This document shows, in pieces, positions 25,523 through 32,894 of a stretch of DNA of 64,000 nucleotides. The stretch spans positions 868,001 to 932,000 of the forward strand of contig NZ_RQJO01000008.1 of assembly GCF_003858635.1 (NCBI RefSeq), read 5' to 3'. Numbering within the stretch: position 1 is the stretch's first letter; every line of letters begins with the position of its first letter. The notes beneath the pieces were generated by a model, which ran no database searches, was not told the origin of the DNA, and saw only the letters and a list, made by a program, of their open reading frames with translations. The stretch comes from Larkinella rosea (lineage in GTDB: Bacteria; Bacteroidota; Bacteroidia; Cytophagales; Spirosomataceae). A program made the position numbers and the translations under genes.

Positions 25523-26227
25523 TTACCCGACGGTTTCCAGTTCACGTTCGGGTTTCCTGACACGGGGACGTTCCTGAAAACGCATCAGAATACGTTGTTT
25601 GATTCGCATCCAGCGTTCATACAGCTTCGATTCTTTCAGGAAATTCCATTGGGTTTTTTCTTCCGGTTTTTTGTGTTGCTCAGGGTCATACAGCATGCCC
25701 GTGCACAGACAGTGTTTCCGGTTGGTCCGGGTCAGAATATCGTAATTGACGCAGCTCGAACAGCCTTTCCAGAACGCATCATCAGCCGGTAATTCGCTGA
25801 ACGTCACAGGTTCGTAACCTAAGTCGGAATTTATTTTCATGACCGCCAGGCTCGTCGTTAATCCGATGATCTTGGCGTCGGGGTATTTCGTACGGGAGAG
25901 CTTGAAGGCTGCGTTTTTGATGCGGGTTGCAATGCCGCTCTTGCGGTGGGCAGAATGCACGATCAAACCCGAATTAGCCACAAATTTACCGTGTTGCCAG
26001 GTTTCAATGTAACAGAAACCGACCCATTCACCGTACTTTGTGGTGGCTATGATCGCCTTGCCTTCCAGCATTTTTTCCATCAGGTACAAAGGCGAGCGTT
26101 TAGCAATACCCGTACCGCGTGCCTTGGCGCTTTCCTCCATTTCTTTGCAGATCGCTTCGGCCAGTTGAAGGTGGTTTTCGTCAGCCACCTGCACTACATA
26201 AGTATCGTTGTTTACTTCTGAAATCAT
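25523..26227 (-). CDS. GNAT acetyltransferase at head of arginine cluster (possible N-acylglutamate synthase)
   Basis: Protein of 234 residues from the ATG at 26227 (254 if read from 26287). An N-terminal GNAT domain is followed by a polar C-terminal part. The acetyl-CoA region is seen in SGLIVHSAHRKSGIATRIKNAAF, which has the R/Q-x-x-G-x-A-like loop (HRKSGIA). Four cysteines are clustered later (CSSC, then HCLC), a possible metal site or structural knot. The same order, GNAT then argG then argC, is seen in other Bacteroidota arginine operons, where classical ArgA is missing. Formation of N-acetyl- or N-succinyl-glutamate is therefore the leading hypothesis, not demonstrated. Confidence 0.8.
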   Translation of the reverse strand: MISEVNNDTYVVQVADENHLQLAEAICKEMEESAKARGTGIAKRSPLYLMEKMLEGKAIIATTKYGEWVGFCYIETWQHGKFVANSGLIVHSAHRKSGIATRIKNAAFKLSRTKYPDAKIIGLTTSLAVMKINSDLGYEPVTFSELPADDAFWKGCSSCVNYDILTRTNRKHCLCTGMLYDPEQHKKPEEKTQWNFLKESKLYERWMRIKQRILMRFQERPRVRKPERELETVG

Positions 26228-26558
26228 TGTCGTTTGATCGAATGAATACACCTTTGCCCGGCGACAAAACCGGTTGGCTGTGATCAAAAAAGTTTGTTGA
26301 TTATTAAAAATAAGAAAGGGACGAGCCGCAGGAGCGGATGCTCACCGCATAGGCAAGCAACAAGGTCGGGTCCTTTCGGACCTGAACCGAAATGGCGTTG
26401 TATGGTAGAAAGTCGGTATATAGACGCGTGTTGCCATTAATGTGATTGCCAAAAAGCGGGACAATGATAAAGGAATTGTTCCGATTGTGCAATAGAATAA
26501 CGAAAAAAAAGCAGAATGGTTCAGCCAGCCCCGGATTTTTTACCAATGAGTTTTTTTA

Positions 26559-26566
26559 TATATTTG
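26559..26566 (+). promoter_or_regulatory. -7 element TATATTTG before aat
   Basis: A perfect TAnnTTTG, 24 bp before the aat ATG at 26591. No clear upstream TTG at 19-21 bp. Confidence 0.35.
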
Positions 26567-26590
26567 TTGTGACAACTTTAGCGAATTTTC

Positions 26591-27217
26591 ATGTATCGTC
26601 TGTCCTCTGATGATCTGATTTATGGCTACATCAATGGTATCTTTCCGATGGCCGATACGGACAATACGCTCTATTGGTACTCGCCCGATCCCCGCGCCAT
26701 CATTCCGCTCGACACCTACCAACCTGCCAAATCCCTGCGGCCGGTTCTGAATAAAAAACTGTTCGAAATACGCATTAATACTGATTTTGAGCAGGTTATG
26801 CGTAAGTGTGCCCTGCCCCGATCCGAGAACGACGGTACCTGGATTTCGGAAGAAATCGTGGAAGCCTACGTGGATTTGCACCGGATGGGAATGGCCCACA
26901 GCGTTGAAACGTACATCGATAATCAGTTGGTGGGCGGTTTATACGGCGTGGCCCTGGGGGCGGTTTTCTTCGGCGAATCGATGTTCTATACCGTTCCGAA
27001 TGCCTCCAAAGTGGCCTTCCATTTCTTGATCGAAATCCTGCGAAAACAACAATTTGAGCTGCTGGATACGCAGTTTATCAATGACAATGTCCGTCGGTTT
27101 GGCGCCATTGAAATCCCCCGACCGGAATACATGAAGCTGTTGAAGCAAACGCTGCAAAAAAAAGCCACCTTCACCGAACCAGTCTTGGCACCTCTTTTCA
27201 AGAATCAACCGGATTAA
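26591..27217 (+). CDS. aat: Leucyl/phenylalanyl-tRNA--protein transferase
   Basis: Cytoplasmic enzyme of 208 residues that adds Leu or Phe from aminoacyl-tRNA to N-terminal Lys or Arg, marking proteins for ClpS/ClpAP degradation (N-degron pathway). Family motifs are all present: GYINGIFPMAD near the start, YWYSPDPRAIIPL, then GTWISEEIVEAYVDLHRMGMAHSVE and GGLYGVALGAVFFGESMF. Length is normal. It lies before proB with only about 96 bp between. The proB promoter element suggests separate transcription. Confidence 0.95.
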   Translation: MYRLSSDDLIYGYINGIFPMADTDNTLYWYSPDPRAIIPLDTYQPAKSLRPVLNKKLFEIRINTDFEQVMRKCALPRSENDGTWISEEIVEAYVDLHRMGMAHSVETYIDNQLVGGLYGVALGAVFFGESMFYTVPNASKVAFHFLIEILRKQQFELLDTQFINDNVRRFGAIEIPRPEYMKLLKQTLQKKATFTEPVLAPLFKNQPD

Positions 27218-27242
27218 ATCCCGGATTACTCCGATGGTTTCG

Positions 27243-27250
27243 TAATTTTG
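27243..27250 (+). promoter_or_regulatory. -7 element TAATTTTG before proB
   Basis: A perfect TAnnTTTG. It covers the start of the longest proB reading frame (TTG at 27248), which therefore cannot be the real start, and supports GTG at 27314. Confidence 0.4.
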
Positions 27251-27313
27251 CGCCCTCATTCACTTCGTCGCGAACAACATCTTTCAGTTTCTTTCTTTAA
27301 TCTCAGTTCAAGC

Positions 27314-28342
27314 GTGTCAGTTTTAGTTATTAAATTTGGTACGGCCTCGATTACGCAGCCGGACGGTTCGCTGAATGAAGCCGTGATTGCCGACATTGCC
27401 CGGCAAGTGGCCGAGTTGCGTCAATCGTACCACATTGTGTTGGTGTCGTCGGGCGCGGTGGGGGCCGGAAAAGGGCTGATCGACGGCTACCGGGGCGAAA
27501 TCGCACAACGGAAAGCGGCAGCCGCCGTCGGTAATCTGCTGTTATTGAATGTCTATAACCGGTTTTTCTCCGAATATAACATTCCAATTGCGCAAACGCT
27601 CTGCGAACGCCATCACTTCGCCGACCGGCAGCAGTTTCTGCAACTGAAAGAAACCGTGCAGGAATTGTGGAAAAATGGCATTATTCCCATCGCCAACGAA
27701 AACGACGTGGTCAGCGACCGCGAATTGAAATTCTCGGATAACGACGAACTGGCTACGCTCATGGCGGTCGGTTTCGGCGCGTCAACCCTGATGCTTTGCA
27801 CCTCGGTGGGCGGTTTGCTGGATCAGGACGGGCATATTATCCCAACGGTCAACCAGGTGGATGAATCCGTTTTCGGGATTGTTCGGGACGAAAAATCGGC
27901 GCTGGGGCTGGGCGGCATGGCTTCCAAACTGACATTTGCCAAACTGGCGACGCGCATGGGCATTCGGGTGGCGATTTTTGGTCTGAAACAGCCCGATGGC
28001 ATTTTGCGGGCGTTGCGGGGCGAAACCGGGACGGCGTTTACCCCACAGGTTAGCACGCCCTCGTCGCGGCAACGCTGGCTGGGGAGCGGCAGCCTCACCG
28101 CCGGAACGCTGCTCATCGACGCCGGGGCGGTAGCGGCTCTGGGCCGGCGGAACAGTTTGCTGGCGGTTGGTGTTCGGGCAGTAGAAGGCGAATTTGCGGC
28201 TGGCGAAGTGGTCGAGATTTGTGACGAAAACGGCTCGACAGTGGCCGTAGCGCGCGCCCGGCTGTCGTCGTCGGATTTACTGCCGCAGTTGAACCAGCAA
28301 AATGTGGAAGTGGCAAATGCCAACGATATTGTACTTTTGTAA
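27314..28342 (+). CDS. proB: Glutamate 5-kinase
   Basis: Cytoplasmic kinase of 342 residues, first step of proline synthesis. The amino-acid kinase domain begins VSVLVIKFGTASI and has VSSGAVGAGKGLID and NENDVVSDRELKFSDNDELA. The C-terminal PUA domain (about 260-342) includes GVRAVEGEFAAGEVVEI. The GTG at 27314 is chosen because the kinase fold starts there and a promoter element overlaps the longer reading frame. It is followed by proA after 14 bp, a normal proBA operon. Confidence 0.94.
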   Translation: MSVLVIKFGTASITQPDGSLNEAVIADIARQVAELRQSYHIVLVSSGAVGAGKGLIDGYRGEIAQRKAAAAVGNLLLLNVYNRFFSEYNIPIAQTLCERHHFADRQQFLQLKETVQELWKNGIIPIANENDVVSDRELKFSDNDELATLMAVGFGASTLMLCTSVGGLLDQDGHIIPTVNQVDESVFGIVRDEKSALGLGGMASKLTFAKLATRMGIRVAIFGLKQPDGILRALRGETGTAFTPQVSTPSSRQRWLGSGSLTAGTLLIDAGAVAALGRRNSLLAVGVRAVEGEFAAGEVVEICDENGSTVAVARARLSSSDLLPQLNQQNVEVANANDIVLL

Positions 28343-28356
28343 AAACAGTGGATTGT

Positions 28357-29607
28357 ATGAATGCAGTAACTCCTCTTCTTCAGGAAACGAAGTTTGCTTC
28401 GGCCTTCGTCCGGCGCCTGTCTGCCGAACAGAAAACCGCGCTGCTCAATCGGCTGGCGGACGTGGTTTTGGAAAACCGGGAAGCAATCCTGGCTGAAAAT
28501 CAGAAAGATCTGGATGCCATGCCGGATACCGATCCGAAAAAAGACCGGTTGTTGCTGAATGAAAAGCGGATTTGTGATCTGGCAGATAGCCTGCGGACGG
28601 TAGCGGTTTTGCCCGATCCAAGTGGCAACGTTTTACTGGAAACAACCATTGAACAGGGGCTGCAATTGCGTAAACTGGCGGTTCCGCTGGGCGTGGTGGG
28701 TGTTATTTACGAGTCGCGGCCCAACGTGACGCTGGACGTGGCTTCGCTCTGTCTGCGGTCGGGAAACGCTTGTGTGCTGAAAGGCGGGAAAGAAGCGCAT
28801 CATTCCAATCTGGCAATTGTCGGGTTGATTCACCAGGTGCTGGCGGAGTTTGACATCCCTGAAGCCGCCGTTGCGCTGATGCCACCGGATCGGTCGGTGG
28901 TCAACGAATTGCTGACGGCCACGCGGTATATCGATATCATTATTCCGCGCGGTTCGGATTCGCTGATTCAGTATGTCCGGAAAAATTCGCTGGTGCCGAC
29001 CATCGAAACCGGCGCGGGTGTTTGTCATGCCTACGTTGAACGGACGGCCGATTTGGAAAAAGCCCGGGATATTGTCATCAACGCCCGCGTGTCGCGCCCG
29101 TCGGTTTGTAACTCGCTGGATTGCGTGTTGGTCGATCAGGCGGTTGCGGAAGCTTTTTTGCCGATGCTGGTGGACGATTTTACAAAATGGAATGTCGAGG
29201 TTTTTGCGGATGAAGATGCGTACCCTATCTTAGCGTCAGCGAATTATCCAATGCTTCAACCCGCTCAATTGAGTGATTTTGGCCGGGAGTTTCTCGACTA
29301 TAAATGTGCCATCAAAGTGGTCGGCGGTTTGGAAGATGCCTTGTCGCACATTCAGGCGTATTCGTCGCGCCATTCCGAAGCGATTATTTCCCGCGACCCG
29401 GCGGCCATCGACCGGTTTTTGAATGAAGTAGATGCGGCTGCCGTTTACGCCAATGCGTCGACCCGCTTCACCGATGGGGGCGTTTTTGGACTGGGTGCCG
29501 AAATTGGTATTTCGACGCAGAAACTGCATGCCCGGGGGCCATTCGCACTCGAAAAACTAGTCACCGAGAAATGGGTTGTTGTGGGGGATGGGCAGGTGCG
29601 TTGGTAA
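28357..29607 (+). CDS. proA: Gamma-glutamyl phosphate reductase
   Basis: Cytoplasmic NADPH enzyme of 416 residues, second step of proline synthesis, reducing glutamyl-5-phosphate to the semialdehyde. Catalytic Cys251 lies in RPSVCNSLDCVLVD. Also seen are PLGVVGVIYESRPNVT and the C-terminal FTDGGVFGLGAEIGIST. ATG at 28357 is preferred over GTG at 28348. It is the second gene of the proBA operon, ended by a hairpin at 29646-29681. Confidence 0.96.
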   Translation: MNAVTPLLQETKFASAFVRRLSAEQKTALLNRLADVVLENREAILAENQKDLDAMPDTDPKKDRLLLNEKRICDLADSLRTVAVLPDPSGNVLLETTIEQGLQLRKLAVPLGVVGVIYESRPNVTLDVASLCLRSGNACVLKGGKEAHHSNLAIVGLIHQVLAEFDIPEAAVALMPPDRSVVNELLTATRYIDIIIPRGSDSLIQYVRKNSLVPTIETGAGVCHAYVERTADLEKARDIVINARVSRPSVCNSLDCVLVDQAVAEAFLPMLVDDFTKWNVEVFADEDAYPILASANYPMLQPAQLSDFGREFLDYKCAIKVVGGLEDALSHIQAYSSRHSEAIISRDPAAIDRFLNEVDAAAVYANASTRFTDGGVFGLGAEIGISTQKLHARGPFALEKLVTEKWVVVGDGQVRW

Positions 29608-29645
29608 AAAGGAAATGGTTTTGTAGTTTTCAACAATTGAGCTGA

Positions 29646-29681
29646 TTTTTAATGAATTTCTAATCAGAAGTTCATTAAAAA
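29646..29681 (+). terminator. proBA terminator hairpin
   Basis: TTTTTAATGAA (29646-29656) pairs perfectly with TTCATTAAAAA (29671-29681), loop 14 nt, 39 bp after the proA stop. The stem is AT-rich and lacks a long U tract. Confidence 0.5.
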
Positions 29682-29730
29682 CTGTCCACCAATGCAGTAA
29701 TTTGTAATGTATTTACCGTAACACAGAAAA

Positions 29731-30747
29731 ATGATCGGATTTAGGGAGTCTTTGCTGTTGATGCTCTCCACACCTCTGTACGTGCTCATTATCGGCGCAG
29801 AGATGTTGTTGAGCTATTACCAGCATCGCTCATACTACTCGGTTAAAGGAATCCTCCAGAATTGTTACCTGACTGTGCTCAATATGAGCGTCGATTTACT
29901 GGTTCGGGGGTTTTATGTGGGCGTTCTGGTGTGGGTTTATCAATACCGCCTGACAGAAATCACGATGCCCTGGCTGTACTGGCTGACGCTCCTGATTCTG
30001 GAAGATTTTGCCTTTTACTGGCTGCACCGGGTCGATCATTTCTGCCGACTGTTCTGGGCGGTGCACGTCACGCACCACTCTTCGGAAGAATTTAATCTGA
30101 CGGTCGGCTTCCGCTCTTCGGTGCTTCAACCGGTTTACCGGTTTATCTATTTTATTCCCATCGCGTTGTTGGGTTTCCGGGCCGAAGACATCGTGTTTAT
30201 GTATTCGGCGACCCAGATTTACGGTATCATCGTTCATACCCAATACGTTAAACGACTCGGTTTTCTGGAATGGTTTCTGGTAACGCCCTCGCACCACCGG
30301 GTTCACCACGCTTCGAACGTCCGTTACCTCGACCGGAATATGGGCATGATGCTCATCATCTGGGATCGTCTGTTTGGCACGTTTGCCGAGGAAGAACCGA
30401 CCGACCCCGTCCGCTACGGATTGACCACCAACATTACCGATCACTCGCCCGCTAATCTGGTTTTTCACGAATGGAAAAAACTGGTGGACGACCTTCGTAT
30501 ACCGGGGCCGTTCGGCCAGAAGATAAAATACCTGCTGGCCCCGCCCGGCTGGAGTCACGATGGCCACAGCCTGACCGCCGACGAAATGCGCCAGCAACTG
30601 GGGATTGGAATTGAAACGGATGCCTCTGACGCTGACCTTCAGGTCATTGGCGAATTACAACCCATTCAGGATCTGAGCGGTGTTGGCAAGCTCCAATCGA
30701 CTTCTGCCGAATCACCGGTTTCTCATCCGGATCGTCGTTCCGTTTAA
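29731..30747 (+). CDS. Sterol desaturase / fatty acid hydroxylase family membrane protein
   Basis: Integral membrane di-iron oxygenase of 338 residues with about five hydrophobic segments in the first 180. The three histidine boxes are complete: HRVDH (99-103), HVTHH (112-116) and HHRVHH (188-193). The family hydroxylates or desaturates sterols, carotenoids, fatty acids or alkylglycerols, and the substrate cannot be told here. The C-terminal 60 residues are polar and poorly conserved. It is followed by the decayed ribokinase. Confidence 0.9.
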   Translation: MIGFRESLLLMLSTPLYVLIIGAEMLLSYYQHRSYYSVKGILQNCYLTVLNMSVDLLVRGFYVGVLVWVYQYRLTEITMPWLYWLTLLILEDFAFYWLHRVDHFCRLFWAVHVTHHSSEEFNLTVGFRSSVLQPVYRFIYFIPIALLGFRAEDIVFMYSATQIYGIIVHTQYVKRLGFLEWFLVTPSHHRVHHASNVRYLDRNMGMMLIIWDRLFGTFAEEEPTDPVRYGLTTNITDHSPANLVFHEWKKLVDDLRIPGPFGQKIKYLLAPPGWSHDGHSLTADEMRQQLGIGIETDASDADLQVIGELQPIQDLSGVGKLQSTSAESPVSHPDRRSV

Positions 30748-30833
30748 AACCGTTCAAATTTTCCCGTTCGTTCAGCCTGTAGATTTGCATCAATTCAAGG
30801 TATATTTGGGCTTCAGGCGATTCCTAAACTCCG

Positions 30834-31716
30834 ATGACTGCAACAATCTGCGTCGTCGGCAGTTCAAATACCGGTATGGTGCTGAAAACCGATCGACTAC
30901 CGGTACCCGGCGAAACGGTGATTGGCAGCACATTCCTGATGGATCCCGGTCGCTCATCAGGCCGTTGCAGCCGCCCGTCTGGGCGCTTCCGTGGTTTTTG
31001 TGGGGAAAGTTGGCAACGACATTTTCGGCCAGCAGGCTCTGTCGCAGTTTCAGCGCGAAGGCATCAATACCTCCTTTGTCTTTACCGATCCGAAAAATCC
31101 GTCCGGGGTGGCGCTCATCAACGTCGATGCTGCGGGCGAAAACTGCATTGCAGTAGCACCCGGCTCCAACGGAAATCTGAGAACCGATGAAGTGGAACAG
31201 GCCATCGATGCCCTGACGGATTCGTCTCTTGTGCTGATTCACCTGGAAATTCCGCTGCCCACCGTCGAACGCGCCAGCCGGCAGCGTTACGAAAAGGACT
31301 GCGGGTCATTCTGAACCCGGCACCTGCCCAACCGCTTTCTCCCACTCTTTTTCAATATCTCTACCTGCTCACACCCAACGAAACCGAAGCGGAGTTGCTG
31401 ACCGGTATTCGGGTGACCGGTATAGCGACGGCCGAAAATGCCGCTTGGCAGTTCCACGAAGCCGGTGTTCCGAATGTCGTGATTACGCTCGGTGCCTATC
31501 TGCACACGAATACCGTGGCCCGCCTGATTCCGGCCCCAGCCGTCACGGCGGTAGATTCCACCGCTGCGGGCAATTGAATTGTTTCAATGGCGCTCTGGCG
31601 GTGGCCTTTGCCTGTAAAGCGGCTGTTCTTTCGGTAACCCGCATGGGCGCTCAGCGTCGATGCCGGATCGGAATGGGGTAGATGAACTTAACCTAGGTCT
31701 ACTTTGTCAACTATAG
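30834..31716 (+). pseudogene. Decayed ribokinase (PfkB family)
   Basis: Pieces of one PfkB kinase appear in order but in different frames. The N-terminal piece (from 30834, TATICVVGSSNTGMVLKTDR) breaks just where the glycine-rich GGKGANQ motif should be (about 30948-30962). The frame resumes as QAVAAARLGASVVFVGK. A second break is near 31290, after which VILNPAPAQPLS and LLTPNETEAELLTG continue. A third is at the catalytic site (about 31570), where AAGD becomes AAGN plus stop in one frame and CFNGALAVA in another. About a dozen codons seem missing before ACKAA, and a fourth shift precedes the tail near 31650. With both substrate and catalytic motifs broken it cannot be active. Confidence 0.88.
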
Positions 31717-31796
31717 CCAGCCTATTTCCCGGCGGTTACAACGGTTTGCCAATCAGTGGGATCGTTGGGTATTGATAACCTTTAATTACCAGCAAG

Positions 31797-32705
31797 ATGA
31801 AATTCCACCCATTCTATCTTTACATTTTCCTGTATCTGGCCGTCAGTGCCTGTAAGAATAATTTCAATGATCCGAGCGCTGGAGCGGCCGAAAAAAACGA
31901 CCAACAAATTAAAGATTACCTCAGTGCCAATCAGCTGCTAAACAAAGTGACGCCTACGTCTACCGGTTTGTATTATGCATTTTCGGATACCACCTCTACA
32001 CGAAATAAAAGAGCGCAGCTGAACGAAGAAATTGAATTCAATTTCACTTTGTCGTACATCGATGGCAATAAAACAATTTTGGTGGACAGCGCTAATCAAA
32101 CCAAATCGGTTTATTCGCCTTTTGTTAGAGGTGTCGTTGTCCTTGGGCTTGAAGAAGGACTTTTGTTGATGAAAGAAGGTCAGCGGGCCCTGTTTTTTAT
32201 GCCTTCTAACCTGGCATTTGGGCAGGGCAGTTCCAAAATTCCAGAATATGTTCCCGTAGTCTTTAATGTCAAGCTACACCACTCCCGGACGGAAACCGAG
32301 CAAATTATGGACTATGCTGCCATTAAAAAGCTCGGACGTCCTACGCTTAAAGCATTCGTCGAAGGCTCTAAAGATAGTGTCTGGGTCTACAGGTTAACCC
32401 AGGGTACCGGACCCAAAGTCACATCAGGCAAAACTGTCACCGTTGCCTACTCTGCGCAAACCTTGCGCGGAAAAACTCCCTTTGAAACGCAAACCGCCAG
32501 GGAAATCAGTGTGGGAGTGAGGCAGGCTACGGTAGTTGCCGGTTTACTGAACGGGCTGTCCCAACTCAATGTCGGTGACAAGGCTTTACTGGTTTTTGCG
32601 TCCTCGCTTGGCTATGGAACACAAGGGATTGTCGACAAGACAACCTACACGGTCACCCCATACTCACCCCTGGCGTACGATGTGACGGTTACTTCAGTAA
32701 AATAA
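31797..32705 (+). CDS. FKBP-type peptidyl-prolyl isomerase lipoprotein, two FKBP domains
   Basis: Envelope lipoprotein of 302 residues. The signal peptide ends with lipobox AVSAC, lipidated Cys19. Two FKBP-like domains follow (about 40-162 and 185-300). The first has VVVLGLEEGLLLMKEGQRALFF and PSNLAFGQGSSKIPEYVPVVF; the second has TVVAGLLNGLSQLNVGDKALLVF. The second domain lacks several aromatic residues of the active pocket and may be structural. Such proteins are common in Bacteroidota as periplasmic or surface folding factors. Its base composition looks somewhat more AT-rich than its neighbours. Confidence 0.87.
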   Translation: MKFHPFYLYIFLYLAVSACKNNFNDPSAGAAEKNDQQIKDYLSANQLLNKVTPTSTGLYYAFSDTTSTRNKRAQLNEEIEFNFTLSYIDGNKTILVDSANQTKSVYSPFVRGVVVLGLEEGLLLMKEGQRALFFMPSNLAFGQGSSKIPEYVPVVFNVKLHHSRTETEQIMDYAAIKKLGRPTLKAFVEGSKDSVWVYRLTQGTGPKVTSGKTVTVAYSAQTLRGKTPFETQTAREISVGVRQATVVAGLLNGLSQLNVGDKALLVFASSLGYGTQGIVDKTTYTVTPYSPLAYDVTVTSVK

Positions 32706-32828
32706 CCGGTTGGGTGCCAAAATTCTCCCGTCAAGACACTGGTTTTCATGCAAGCCCAATCATTAACTCAATACGAAAGGCCATCAGCATTGAAACCGCA
32801 TAACTGAAAGACAGGTTGTTAAATGCAA

Positions 32829-32873
32829 ATAACCGGATGAGCTACGGTTTAACTCGTGAGCTTATCCGGTTAT
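32829..32873. terminator. Bidirectional hairpin between FKBP gene and uvrA
   Basis: Arms 32829-32843 and 32859-32873 pair over 15 bp with one G-U, around a 15-nt loop, between convergent genes. Confidence 0.6.
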
Positions 32874-32894
32874 CTTCCTGAACCAAAAATCGTT

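Noticed and set aside
26304-26546. 80-codon minus-strand frame upstream of aat
   Set aside because: Low-complexity translation in an AT-rich promoter region with no family similarity.
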